Below, in pieces: positions 1 through 6,918 of a stretch of 6,980 nt of DNA (positions are counted from its first letter, which is position 1; each line of letters opens with the position of its first letter). The DNA lies in NCBI GenBank assembly GCA_017999075.1, contig JAGOBX010000185.1, positions 1 to 6,980 of the forward strand, in the 5' to 3' direction. Both the position numbers and the translations under genes were made by a program. This DNA is from Candidatus Babelota bacterium (lineage in GTDB: Bacteria; JAGOBX01). Under the pieces are notes generated by a model that saw nothing but the letters and a program-made list of their open reading frames with translations, had not been told where the DNA came from and searched no databases.

Positions 1-769
1 AACCAAGAGAATGTTTCCACAATCCGCCAGGAGCCAATCCGTATTGTGGCAGATTTTTTTGAAAAATTTCACCGGTACCAGCAGCAAATGCAATTGATTT
101 GACTGTTTTATATCCTAAAGTTACTACTGCATCTTTAATCAAAACAATTTCTCGCTGTAAATTATAAAATGATGAATTAGCCATTCTTAACATTTTTGCA
201 GTTAATGTCTGGTCTTTATTAACAATATTTTCAAAATCTGAAGCAGAAGAATTTCTATCGCTTGCTATCTGTATTACTTTTTGCACTATTAATGGAAAAG
301 CAGGCAGATTGTCAAGTTCTGCAAGTATGAGTTTTCTGCGTTTTTCATCGGCTACAACATTCAAACTTCCTGCGCTTGCTGTGCGTAATCCTGCAGCCTG
401 ACTGCTTTCAGGAGTCATTAAACTTTTTAATTTTTGGGCTAAAACACTGACTAAATAAGGTTTTATTAAAAAATCTTTTACTCCGAGTTTAATACAGCTT
501 ACTATTTCATTTCTGCTTTCAGGGGTAGTTAGAATTATTATAGGAACATTTTTGAAAACGTCTTTTTCTTTTAATTTATTGATTAATTGAATTATGTTGA
601 TTTGTTTATACTGATGGTCAAGAATTAAGGCTTCCGGGATATTTTTTGCCATTTCTGCAATAAAATCATTTAGTTGTTTATAGACTTCTATTTGAAATTT
701 AATTTCCAATCCGCTAAGGATTTTATCAATTTCTACAGGGTCGTCACTTAATAGAAATACTCTTGACAT
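1..769 (-). CDS. Response regulator receiver-HDOD domain protein, 3' end cut by window edge
   Basis: I translated this frame by hand: it is open from the ATG at 769-767 to the window edge, giving 256 codons and no stop. Residues 1-117 are a CheY-like receiver: acidic pair D9-D10, probable phospho-acceptor D51 (context ALILDH), conserved Thr at T81 and the Lys-Pro pair K103-P104. The loop after D51 lacks the usual Pro-Gly, so it is a diverged receiver. After a linker of about 30 residues, an HDOD domain begins near residue 147, with the typical LPAFP start, a KDQTLTAKMLRMANSSFY segment, an AVVTLG helix and a Trp-x-His-Ser near the cut end. HDOD domains are related to HD phosphohydrolases but usually lack the catalytic His-Asp; they act in signalling or regulation, in the cytoplasm. 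At least 80-100 residues are probably missing. The start is supported by GGAG at 781-778, eight bases upstream. It lies 61 bases after the transketolase stop on the same strand and may share its transcript. The output of the pathway cannot be told from this sequence. Confidence 0.9.
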   Translation of the reverse strand, partial: MSRVFLLSDDPVEIDKILSGLEIKFQIEVYKQLNDFIAEMAKNIPEALILDHQYKQINIIQLINKLKEKDVFKNVPIIILTTPESRNEIVSCIKLGVKDFLIKPYLVSVLAQKLKSLMTPESSQAAGLRTASAGSLNVVADEKRRKLILAELDNLPAFPLIVQKVIQIASDRNSSASDFENIVNKDQTLTAKMLRMANSSFYNLQREIVLIKDAVVTLGYKTVKSIAFAAGTGEIFQKNLPQYGLAPGGLWKHSLG

Positions 770-812
770 AAAAAAAACTCCACCACATCCAAAATCAGTT
801 CATATTAAGAAA

Positions 813-824
813 TAAGTATACTTA
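813..824. repeat. 12-bp perfect palindrome TAAGTATACTTA between tkt and the HDOD gene
   Basis: The sequence taagtatactta reads the same on both strands. It sits 7 bases past the transketolase stop and 43 bases before the start codon of the response regulator gene. It has no GC and is too short and weak for an intrinsic terminator, although a T-run precedes it on the minus strand. It could be an operator for a dimeric regulator, or chance in AT-rich DNA. The rest of the 61-base gap shows only the ribosome binding site of the next gene. Confidence 0.3.
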
Positions 825-830
825 AAAAAA

Positions 831-2837
831 TTATTTAGTCAACATTTTTTTTATTTTATTTTCGATATTTGATGCTGTAAATCCGAATTTTTCAGCAAGG
901 ATTTCAGCAGGAGCGCTTGCTCCAAATCGGTCAATTCCAATAATGTTGTTTTTGTCAAAAACAAATTTTTCCCAGCCTGAACTTACTCCGCATTCAACCG
1001 AGATTCTGTTTTTACATGAAGACGGAAGAACCCGTTCTTTATAATCTTCAGATTGTTCTTCAAACAGTTCAAAACAAGACATACTTACTACTCTGACGCT
1101 GAATCCTTGTGATTCAAGGGATTCTGCTGCTGTAATAGAAATTGAAACTTCTGAACCTGTAGCAATTATTATAGCGTCAAGTTTTTCAATATTTTTTTCC
1201 GGTTTTAACACATATCCTCCTTTTCCTACTTGAGAAGGCTGATATTTTTGTCTGTTTATGACAGGTAAATTTTGTCTGCTGAGTAAAATCATTGACGGTC
1301 GCTTTTTTTCTTTCAGTATTTGAACCCATGCGTCTGCTGTTTCAATAGCATCTGCAGGTCTGAACACGAGAAGGTTAGGTATTAATCTGCAAGCCATAGT
1401 CTGTTCTATAGGCTGATGAGTAGGTCCGTCTTCACCTACAAATATTGAATCGTGAGTCATTATGAATATAACCTGTATTCCCATCAATGCGGCTAATCTT
1501 ATTGAGGGTCTGCAATAATCTGTAAAAACATGAAAAGTAGAACCGTAAGAAACAAATCCTCCGTATAAAGCTATGCCGTTTATAATTCCAGCCATAGCAT
1601 GTTCTCTAATTCCGAAGTTCATGTTTCTTCCGGAAAAATCATTTTTTTGAATTGCTGAAAATTTATCTAAATAAGTTTTAGTTGAAGGAGATAGGTCTGC
1701 AGAACCTCCCACTAAAGGCGCATATTTGTCAGCGATATAATTCATTATTTTACCGCCTGCAACCCTTGTTGCCACGGATTTATCAGCAGGGAACAATTTA
1801 AACAATTCGTCTTTAATATTTTCCGGAAGACCTGCATTGAATAAAGAATCAAATGTAGATTTAAATTCAATGTTCGCCATATAAAATTCATCGAAAGATT
1901 TTTGCCAGTTTTTGTATATTTTTTTTAATTGCTTAGCTCGTTTATTAAAAACTTCTCTTACTTCGGACGGTATACAGAAAGATTGAGACGGATCGCATTT
2001 CATGCTTTCTTTCATCAATTTTATTTCATCAGCGCCGAGAGGAGAACCGTGAACATCATGAGAATTATTTTTATTCGGAGCTCCGTAACCTATTATTGTT
2101 TTGGATATTATTAAAGTCGGCTGATTTTGAGATTTTAAAGCTTTTTTTATTGTTTTGTCAATTTCTTCAATGTTATTTCCATTCATTGACAAGACATTCC
2201 AATTATATGATTTATAACGTTTTTCAACATCTTCAGTAAAAGTAATATCTGTTCTGCCTTCAATAGTTATGTTGTTATCGTCATAAAAAACTATCAGATT
2301 ATTGAGACCGAGATGCCCTGCGTAAGATGCGGCTTCTGAAGTAATTCCTTCCATCATACAACCGTCTCCGGCAATAACATAAATTTTATGATTTATTATT
2401 TCTTTGCCGAATTTATTAAGTCTGGCTTCCATCATTTTTTCCGCTATAGCCATACCTACTGCATTAGTAAAACCCTGACCAAGAGGTCCTGTAGTGGTTT
2501 CAACTCCTTCAGTATGATTATATTCAGGATGTCCGGGTGTTTTGCTGCCCCATTGTCTGAAATTTTTCAGTTCTTCCAGCGATAAAGAGTAACCGGATAA
2601 ATGCAATAAAGAATAAAGCAGCATTGAACCATGACCTGCCGATAAGACAAATCTGTCGCGATTAAGCCATTTCGGAGTTTCAGGATTATGTGTTAGAAAC
2701 CGTGACCATAAAACATACGCATAATCTGCGGCACCAAGCGGTAATCCAGGATGACCAGAGTTTGCTTTCTGAATGCCGTCTGCTGCAAGCAGTCTAATTG
2801 TATTTGCACAAAGTTTATCTAATTCAATATCAGCCAT
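831..2837 (-). CDS. tkt: Transketolase (EC 2.2.1.1), complete, 668 aa
   Basis: This enzyme moves two-carbon ketol units between sugar phosphates in the non-oxidative pentose phosphate pathway, using thiamine diphosphate (ThDP) and a divalent metal, as a cytoplasmic homodimer. The length is typical for bacterial transketolases. Visible signatures: SGHPG with H29, AGHGS with H69, PGHPE with H103, the ThDP/metal motif GDGCMMEG (158-165) ending in DDNN (186-189), and H263 in SHDVHGSP. Further on are R358, DLSPS (381-385) and GIREHAM (409-415), where E412 is the expected cofactor-activating glutamate. The stretch 461-476 holds H462, D470 and H474, and R521 lies in SRQNLP. These line up within a few residues of the E. 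coli TktA active site, so the enzyme should be active. The three domains are in normal order: PP (1 to about 315), Pyr (about 350-520) and C-terminal (about 535-668). The start is supported by AGAGG at 2852-2848, ten bases upstream, and by a good promoter at 2886-2914. It is probably not a DXP synthase, given the full transketolase signatures and length. Confidence 0.98.
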   Translation of the reverse strand: MADIELDKLCANTIRLLAADGIQKANSGHPGLPLGAADYAYVLWSRFLTHNPETPKWLNRDRFVLSAGHGSMLLYSLLHLSGYSLSLEELKNFRQWGSKTPGHPEYNHTEGVETTTGPLGQGFTNAVGMAIAEKMMEARLNKFGKEIINHKIYVIAGDGCMMEGITSEAASYAGHLGLNNLIVFYDDNNITIEGRTDITFTEDVEKRYKSYNWNVLSMNGNNIEEIDKTIKKALKSQNQPTLIISKTIIGYGAPNKNNSHDVHGSPLGADEIKLMKESMKCDPSQSFCIPSEVREVFNKRAKQLKKIYKNWQKSFDEFYMANIEFKSTFDSLFNAGLPENIKDELFKLFPADKSVATRVAGGKIMNYIADKYAPLVGGSADLSPSTKTYLDKFSAIQKNDFSGRNMNFGIREHAMAGIINGIALYGGFVSYGSTFHVFTDYCRPSIRLAALMGIQVIFIMTHDSIFVGEDGPTHQPIEQTMACRLIPNLLVFRPADAIETADAWVQILKEKKRPSMILLSRQNLPVINRQKYQPSQVGKGGYVLKPEKNIEKLDAIIIATGSEVSISITAAESLESQGFSVRVVSMSCFELFEEQSEDYKERVLPSSCKNRISVECGVSSGWEKFVFDKNNIIGIDRFGASAPAEILAEKFGFTASNIENKIKKMLTK

Positions 2838-2885
2838 TATATTAGTACCTCTGTTAATATTATAAAAAAAATAAAATTAGTGAAA

Positions 2886-2914
2886 ATAATACAAAGTATA
2901 TCTCAAAAAATCAA
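2886..2914 (-). promoter_or_regulatory. Predicted sigma70-type promoter for tkt
   Basis: Reading the minus strand, TTGATT (2914-2909) is followed after exactly 17 bases by TATTAT (2891-2886). Matches to the TTGACA/TATAAT consensus are 4 of 6 and 5 of 6. Transcription would begin near 2879, leaving a 5' leader of about 40 bases with the AGAGG ribosome binding site at 2852-2848. The position between the upstream stop and the tkt start suggests that tkt has its own promoter rather than relying on read-through. AT-rich sequence makes chance matches common, so this is a prediction from pattern only. Confidence 0.5.
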
Positions 2915-2931
2915 GTAAATTATTTAAATTT

Positions 2932-2950
2932 AGTTATTATCAGTTATTAT
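2932..2950. repeat. 9-bp direct repeat across the stop of the PLD-family gene
   Basis: AGTTATTAT occurs twice on the + strand, at 2932-2940 and 2942-2950, separated by one C. The second copy covers the TAA stop of the large gene; the codon right after that stop is again TAA, giving a tandem stop. This looks like a small slippage duplication. No stem-loop with a T-tract that would qualify as an intrinsic terminator is visible in the 109-base gap that follows. Confidence 0.4.
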
Positions 2951-5900
2951 TTTGAATAATTTTTTTTAAGATGAGTTTTTTCTTCACCGCTGATTTTATT
3001 GTCGCCATTAATATCATAAACAGTCCCAGATTGGCCAAAATATTTTTTTATAAGAGCCGCATCTTTGATATTTATTTTTCCGTCAAAGTAAAAATCTCCG
3101 GCATTCAGAATAACAACAGTTCCAAGATTAATATTTTCCGAAATAAAAATTTGAGTATCATAGGAAGTATAATTTAATTTTTTAAAGTTTATGACAAAAG
3201 TATCTTGAGATAAAACTCTTAGAGTGAATTCTCCTGTTTCATTTGTTACAGCAGTAAAAATAAATGAATCATTGCTTATGGAAACCAATGTTCCGGAATC
3301 AGTAGGTGCCCCGTCTAATTCGATAGAACCTGAAATGATTATTCCTGGAGTTACAATGATATATTTTGTGTCTGTTTGATTGAATCTGTCAGTAATTGTA
3401 ACTGTAACAGTTTCAGAATAAAGATATATTGCTGCTGTTCCTGACCAGGATCCGGAACTGATTATTAACTTATCGTTTAAAACTCCGTTAACATATATAG
3501 ATAAAGTGTCGCCGTTTCTGGCATTAGCTATAGTTCCGGAAATTGATATATAGCCTGATGCAGTAGTATCATATTGAATGCCGCTGATAACAGGATATGT
3601 AATATAAACTGATGGTACGCTGTAATAATTAACGATTATGTATTTTGTATCGACATTAGTGTCTGATAAATGCGAGACTGCTGCCACAGTAATTGTGTTT
3701 ACCGAATCAGTTAGCTGAATCAATGTGTCAAAATTTGCATTTGAAGAAAAAATTGAAGAATCTGTAATCAGAACTCCATTCAGATAAATTTTTATTGTAT
3801 CTCCTGAATTTGTTGACAATGTTGTTCCGGTAATTCTTATAACAGAAGAAATCGTATCAATATTATTTTCTGGAGATGAGATTGAACATTCTATAGCGCC
3901 TGTTATTGAAACTGTGCGTGAAGCTGATATCTGGCTTGCCGGAAATGAATCACCGAACAATGTTTTACAGCTCAAGGGTTCGAATATAAGATTGAAAGTA
4001 TCATTTGGAGCAGCATTTCCGTTTATGTCAATTGATATTATAAACGATGAATTTGAGATTGTCCTATTTAAATTTGTACAAGAATAAATGTTTGAACCTG
4101 TGTATGCAAATGTATCAATAAAAGTGTCTATACCGGTATTTAATGAAGAATCCCCATTGTCAAACCATAATTTCATTGAAGAAATTTTTGTTGAATCAAG
4201 TGTAGAACTTGTATTTTTTATTGAAATGGTTGTTAAACTGTCTCCTGATTGTATTCCTAAAATTGTTCCGATAAAAACCGGAATATTGGAAGTGTTTTTA
4301 AAATAACCTGCATTTGTTAAATTGTATTGAGACAAATAAACTGCATTACTGCATGTTGAAATATTCAAGTTAGTGATTGATGGATTGACTGTATCGCCAA
4401 ACGCGGTTTTCAATGTATTTAATTTGAATTGAGCAGTGTCTCCTGTAGATATTGAAGACGATGCTTTTCCAGTAATCAATATATAATTAGGTCCGCTGAG
4501 TAATCCGAAATTCAGAGAATTTGAATCCCATGAAGTTCCCGACCAGAACAATTCTCCCATAAACAAGTCAGAAGTGTCAAATCCGTTGGAGTTTGAATCG
4601 CTGTAAAGTTTGATGTTTGAGAAGTCAGTGTTGTTTGCACCGCCATTATTTGAAACAGAGATAAAAGTTAATGAATCGTTGTAAGGATTAGGGTAAATAG
4701 TAAACTTTAAAAGTTCAATATTATCAAGATTTTTATATACAACATATGTGTTAGCTTCAGAAGTTTTTGAAATAGAAATTGTATTTGAACAATATTGAAA
4801 AAAAGGATTTGTTAAAATTGAAGAAGGAGCAGGTAAAAGATTCCTTGAATCTATTCCATTTACAGGTATTTTAGCTTGGAATGAATCATTTGTAACAGAA
4901 TATTGGTTTGCTGAAATAGTAACAATAAAACTTGAAGATGAAGCAGATAATGGAATATTTAAAGAATTTGAATACCATTGTTTTGAAGATTGCCAGGTTA
5001 ATTGTCCTGCAAATCCGTCAGAAGAATCCCATATTCCTGATATTACACCTGTATCATACCATAATTTTACCGAATTTATTTGATTACTATCCATATTTCC
5101 TGAATTGTTTAAAGTGAATGTATCAAGAATATCTCCGGAAGTTCCGGTAATGTTAACCGACATTACTGTAATGTTAGATTCATTGGTATAAAATGTATCA
5201 GAAACAACGTTGTAAAAAGTTTCAACTTCAACATTTGTAAGAGTTACAAGTGTATGAGGACCGGAAGTATCAACAGCAGATTCATTGCCTTGAGTGTCAA
5301 CTGCGACAATAGCAAAATAATAATTTACATTTTCAAGCAAACTTTCCCCTACATTCCATGATGAAATAATACACGATGCGCCGCTTGTGGTTTTAACCAT
5401 TACTTCAGGATACATCCACGGATCTTCATCTGCAGAACCGTCAGCATCATCGTCATTTGCCGAAATATCTGATAAATTGTCTGCTGAGCCTGAAGAAAAA
5501 CCGTCTGCATTGCCTATAGGATCCTCGTCATAATATCCATCTGCGTCGTCATCTACTCTGTCTCCTATTCTGTTTTTTGTTATTGGGAGTGTATCTACAA
5601 AAATATAATAACGGCTTATGTCAGTTGAAGTTGAAGGAGTCCAGGCCGCGCTGAATGTAGAAGCTCCTGGAGTTATAGAAAAGTTAGAAGGGGCATTAGG
5701 CGCTGTATTGTCGTAACCGTCAGAACTCGGGTCATTAGTGACTCCTGAGTTGGTCATAATGTGGTGATAGTGATTCATATAGCGTCTTGCGAGTCTGAAA
5801 TCGTGAACTATTATATTTACTTCATCATTCGAACTTGAATCGTACATTGCCGCGGCAGTCATATTAGCGCTGCCTGTAGCCACTATTTCCATATCGAAAA

Positions 5901-6867
5901 TGAATATTTTACTGTGTAACTGATTAAATCCTCCAGGCTGATTGCGGAGTGTTCCGTTTGCATCTCCCTGAAAATTTGATATTGTTGTTGCATCCCAGTC
6001 GCTTGATGTGGCCGGAGATCCTGAACAGCCTCGCCAGATAATTCCTGATTTGGCAATAATATCATCTCTTAAAGCATCTGTGCCTGCTGATGATGACCAG
6101 GCATCACTCATAAAAAAAATTGATTCTTTGCATAAAGCAACAAGCTGGCGATAACGAGAAAGAAGTGAACCTGAACCTGCAGCATAACCGTCATCATTAT
6201 CTTCAGGGCTGTACCTCAGTTCTATTGTATCTCCGTATGGTGAGTAAAAAATATCTCCGCCGCTGTATTGAGTTGCATCGTGAAAAGTTCCTGCAGCCAT
6301 TTCTCTCATCTGTTCTTCGGCTTTTGCCCGCATTCCCGTTGACATTCCCCACCATGGAAAAAATATTGCATTGTTGTGTTGAGAATCAAAACCGCCTGAA
6401 GTGTGGTTGGCTGAACTTACAAGATACCCTTTATTAGCAACAAAAATATCTTTTATATGCATAATAACTCCGCCAGCAGATTCTGTAACATCTGTTATAT
6501 TGGCGTCAGTTAGCCCTGTAGCGTTTGTTAAACCTGTTCCTCCGTCTCCATCAGCGATAAGATAATCAGGAACTCCTCCGGCAGCACTGTGACTGTTGAG
6601 ACCCATACTGTTAGTGGTGTTTATTCCGTTGATTGTGCCGATCCCGCCGGTACCCCAGGTATAAGAACAAACATAAGTTGTGTCAGTTGTCGAATTTCCA
6701 AGTCCTGATATGAATGCTAACCAGCGCTCGAATCCTGAATTAACGGAATTTGTCCCATCTCCTATTGTAAATTGAGCCCACCACCATGGAGCAGCAAATA
6801 AAATTGAAGGAATAAACAATAAAAATAATAGAAGATACAAATATTTTGTTCTTATAATAAATTTCAT
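2947..6867 (-). CDS. Exported multidomain phospholipase D-like protein with tandem beta domains and a dockerin-like C-terminus
   Basis: This 1306-residue protein begins with a signal peptide (residues 1 to about 25: Lys/Arg start, Leu/Phe-rich core, likely cut near LFA-A), so it acts outside the cytoplasm. Domains in order: a two-lobed PLD fold (about 40-375) with HKD-type motifs at 137-154 and 318-335; FnIII (about 388-545) interrupted by two acidic calcium-loop motifs; three copies of an unassigned beta unit (about 545-990); two Ig-like repeats (about 990-1175); a carboxypeptidase-regulatory-like beta sandwich (1176-1250); and a dockerin-like EF-hand pair (1255-1306). PLD-fold enzymes cleave phosphodiester bonds in phospholipids or nucleic acids; the substrate here cannot be told. 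No transmembrane anchor, LPXTG, PEP-CTERM or type IX sorting tail is seen. The ATG at 6867 is chosen because it starts the signal peptide, but upstream there is only AAAGCGAAAATTT, a poor ribosome binding site. The sequence is Ser/Thr/Asn/Asp-rich, as in many surface proteins. The gene is intact, and the family name beyond PLD-like is not known to me. Confidence 0.93.
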   Translation of the reverse strand: MKFIIRTKYLYLLLFLLFIPSILFAAPWWWAQFTIGDGTNSVNSGFERWLAFISGLGNSTTDTTYVCSYTWGTGGIGTINGINTTNSMGLNSHSAAGGVPDYLIADGDGGTGLTNATGLTDANITDVTESAGGVIMHIKDIFVANKGYLVSSANHTSGGFDSQHNNAIFFPWWGMSTGMRAKAEEQMREMAAGTFHDATQYSGGDIFYSPYGDTIELRYSPEDNDDGYAAGSGSLLSRYRQLVALCKESIFFMSDAWSSSAGTDALRDDIIAKSGIIWRGCSGSPATSSDWDATTISNFQGDANGTLRNQPGGFNQLHSKIFIFDMEIVATGSANMTAAAMYDSSSNDEVNIIVHDFRLARRYMNHYHHIMTNSGVTNDPSSDGYDNTAPNAPSNFSITPGASTFSAAWTPSTSTDISRYYIFVDTLPITKNRIGDRVDDDADGYYDEDPIGNADGFSSGSADNLSDISANDDDADGSADEDPWMYPEVMVKTTSGASCIISSWNVGESLLENVNYYFAIVAVDTQGNESAVDTSGPHTLVTLTNVEVETFYNVVSDTFYTNESNITVMSVNITGTSGDILDTFTLNNSGNMDSNQINSVKLWYDTGVISGIWDSSDGFAGQLTWQSSKQWYSNSLNIPLSASSSSFIVTISANQYSVTNDSFQAKIPVNGIDSRNLLPAPSSILTNPFFQYCSNTISISKTSEANTYVVYKNLDNIELLKFTIYPNPYNDSLTFISVSNNGGANNTDFSNIKLYSDSNSNGFDTSDLFMGELFWSGTSWDSNSLNFGLLSGPNYILITGKASSSISTGDTAQFKLNTLKTAFGDTVNPSITNLNISTCSNAVYLSQYNLTNAGYFKNTSNIPVFIGTILGIQSGDSLTTISIKNTSSTLDSTKISSMKLWFDNGDSSLNTGIDTFIDTFAYTGSNIYSCTNLNRTISNSSFIISIDINGNAAPNDTFNLIFEPLSCKTLFGDSFPASQISASRTVSITGAIECSISSPENNIDTISSVIRITGTTLSTNSGDTIKIYLNGVLITDSSIFSSNANFDTLIQLTDSVNTITVAAVSHLSDTNVDTKYIIVNYYSVPSVYITYPVISGIQYDTTASGYISISGTIANARNGDTLSIYVNGVLNDKLIISSGSWSGTAAIYLYSETVTVTITDRFNQTDTKYIIVTPGIIISGSIELDGAPTDSGTLVSISNDSFIFTAVTNETGEFTLRVLSQDTFVINFKKLNYTSYDTQIFISENINLGTVVILNAGDFYFDGKINIKDAALIKKYFGQSGTVYDINGDNKISGEEKTHLKKNYSK
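2950..3105 (-). other. Dockerin-like / EF-hand pair at the C-terminus of the PLD-family protein
   Basis: This codes for residues 1255-1306. Loop 1 is GDFYFDGKINIKDA (1257-1270), with D1258, D1262, N1266 and D1269 in calcium-ligand positions 1, 5, 9 and 12; position 3, normally Asn or Asp, is Y1260. It is followed by the LIKKYFG helix. Loop 2 is DINGDNKISGEE (1285-1296), with D1285, N1287, D1289, S1293 and E1296 all fitting an EF-hand. Two such loops about 27 residues apart are the layout of a type I dockerin. Dockerins bind cohesins on scaffold or surface proteins; whether this one does or simply binds calcium is unknown, and no cohesin is seen in the window. Confidence 0.75.
3118..3342 (-). 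other. Carboxypeptidase-regulatory-like beta-sandwich domain
   Basis: This codes for residues 1176-1250. The pattern ISGSIELDGAPTDSGTLVSI, then a TNETGEFTLRVL turn, then a VINFKKLNY strand is typical of the small beta sandwiches (CarboxypepD_reg type) that act as spacers in exported proteins. It links the Ig-like repeats to the dockerin-like tail and has no catalytic role that I can see. Confidence 0.65.
3343..3900 (-). repeat. Two tandem Ig-like repeats in the PLD-family protein
   Basis: This codes for residues about 990-1175, two units of about 95 residues. Matching elements are SSPENN / TYPVIS near the start, the strand GDTIKIYLNGVL (1022-1033) against GDTLSIYVNGVL (1119-1130), and an end strand DTKYIIV at 1073-1079 and 1166-1172. 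The NGV strand followed by a closing hydrophobic strand resembles bacterial Ig-like domains of the glucodextranase-B type. These are probably spacers or adhesion modules. Confidence 0.7.
3898..5235 (-). repeat. Three diverged copies of a beta unit of about 150 residues, family not recognised
   Basis: This codes for residues about 545-990. Each copy carries a Lys-Leu-aromatic-x-Asp core: KLWYD (601-605), KLYSD (753-757) and KLWFD (899-903), spaced 152 and 146 residues apart. Before the core lies a strand with serine and asparagine (LDTFTLNN, LTFISVSN, LTTISIKN); after it come an Asp/Gly turn, a hydrophobic strand (SFIVTISA, NYILITGK, SFIISIDI) and a D(S/T)xx strand. The alternating pattern points to beta sandwiches. 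I could not place them in a named family. Confidence 0.65.
5233..5706 (-). other. FnIII domain interrupted by an acidic insertion
   Basis: This codes for residues about 388-545. The start APNAPSNFSIT with AAWTPSTSTDISRYYIF, and the end NVNYYFAIVAVDTQGNES, are the first and last strands of a fibronectin type III fold. The middle, about residues 430-490, is replaced by a Gly/Asp/Ser-rich stretch with two calcium-loop motifs. The domain follows the PLD fold directly and is likely a structural linker. Confidence 0.7.
5419..5553 (-). repeat. Duplicated acidic calcium-loop motif DDDADGxxDEDP
   Basis: This codes for residues 439-483. DDDADGYYDEDP (439-450) and DDDADGSADEDP (472-483) lie 33 residues apart, with a less acidic spacer. 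Asp at alternate positions with a central Gly matches DxDxDG calcium loops such as those of thrombospondin type 3 repeats. The two DNA copies use different synonymous codons, so this is an old duplication or independent growth, not a recent copy. Confidence 0.7.
5743..6750 (-). other. Two-lobed phospholipase D-like domain with HKD-type motifs
   Basis: This codes for residues about 40-375. The second motif (codons at 5863-5916) is canonical HxK(x)4D(x)6GSxN: H318, K320, D325, G332, S333, N335. It is preceded by the helix/strand LVALCKESIFFMSDAW and followed by NDEVNIIVHDFRLARRY, both typical of PLD lobes. The first motif (6406-6459) aligns without gaps: H137, K139, S152 and N154 are kept, but A144 stands where Asp is expected and S151 replaces Gly. 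The two lobes are 181 residues apart. In this family one His acts as nucleophile and the other as acid/base, so both His being present favours catalysis. Confidence 0.85.
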
Positions 6868-6918
6868 AAATTTTCGCTTTAATAAAGTTTAGTAAGATTA
6901 AATGCAATTTTATTTCAT

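Noticed and set aside
402-523. CTGCTTTCAGG repeated at 402-412 and 513-523, giving TPES twice in the response regulator protein
   Set aside because: Only 11 bases, in different structural contexts (receiver strand end and linker); there is no wider similarity, so most likely chance.
1929-2585. Two open frames of about 60-65 codons on the + strand within the transketolase gene
   Set aside because: They lie opposite a clearly coding gene with every active-site motif, show no recognisable domain, and are Phe/Tyr/Ser-rich as expected for the reverse of AT-rich coding sequence.
831-2837. Possibility that this is 1-deoxyxylulose-5-phosphate synthase or a split transketolase
   Set aside because: The gene is a single full-length frame with transketolase-specific residues (H29, H103, H263, R358, H474, R521), and its length fits transketolase.
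2838-2946. Possible intrinsic terminator after the PLD-family gene
   Set aside because: The short AT-only inverted repeats there would form very weak stems and no GC stem followed by a T-tract is present.
2971-6437. Several open frames of 60-105 codons on both strands inside the large PLD-family gene
   Set aside because: All fall within a 1306-codon frame with a continuous domain series; none has a convincing ribosome binding site or domain, so they are shadow frames.
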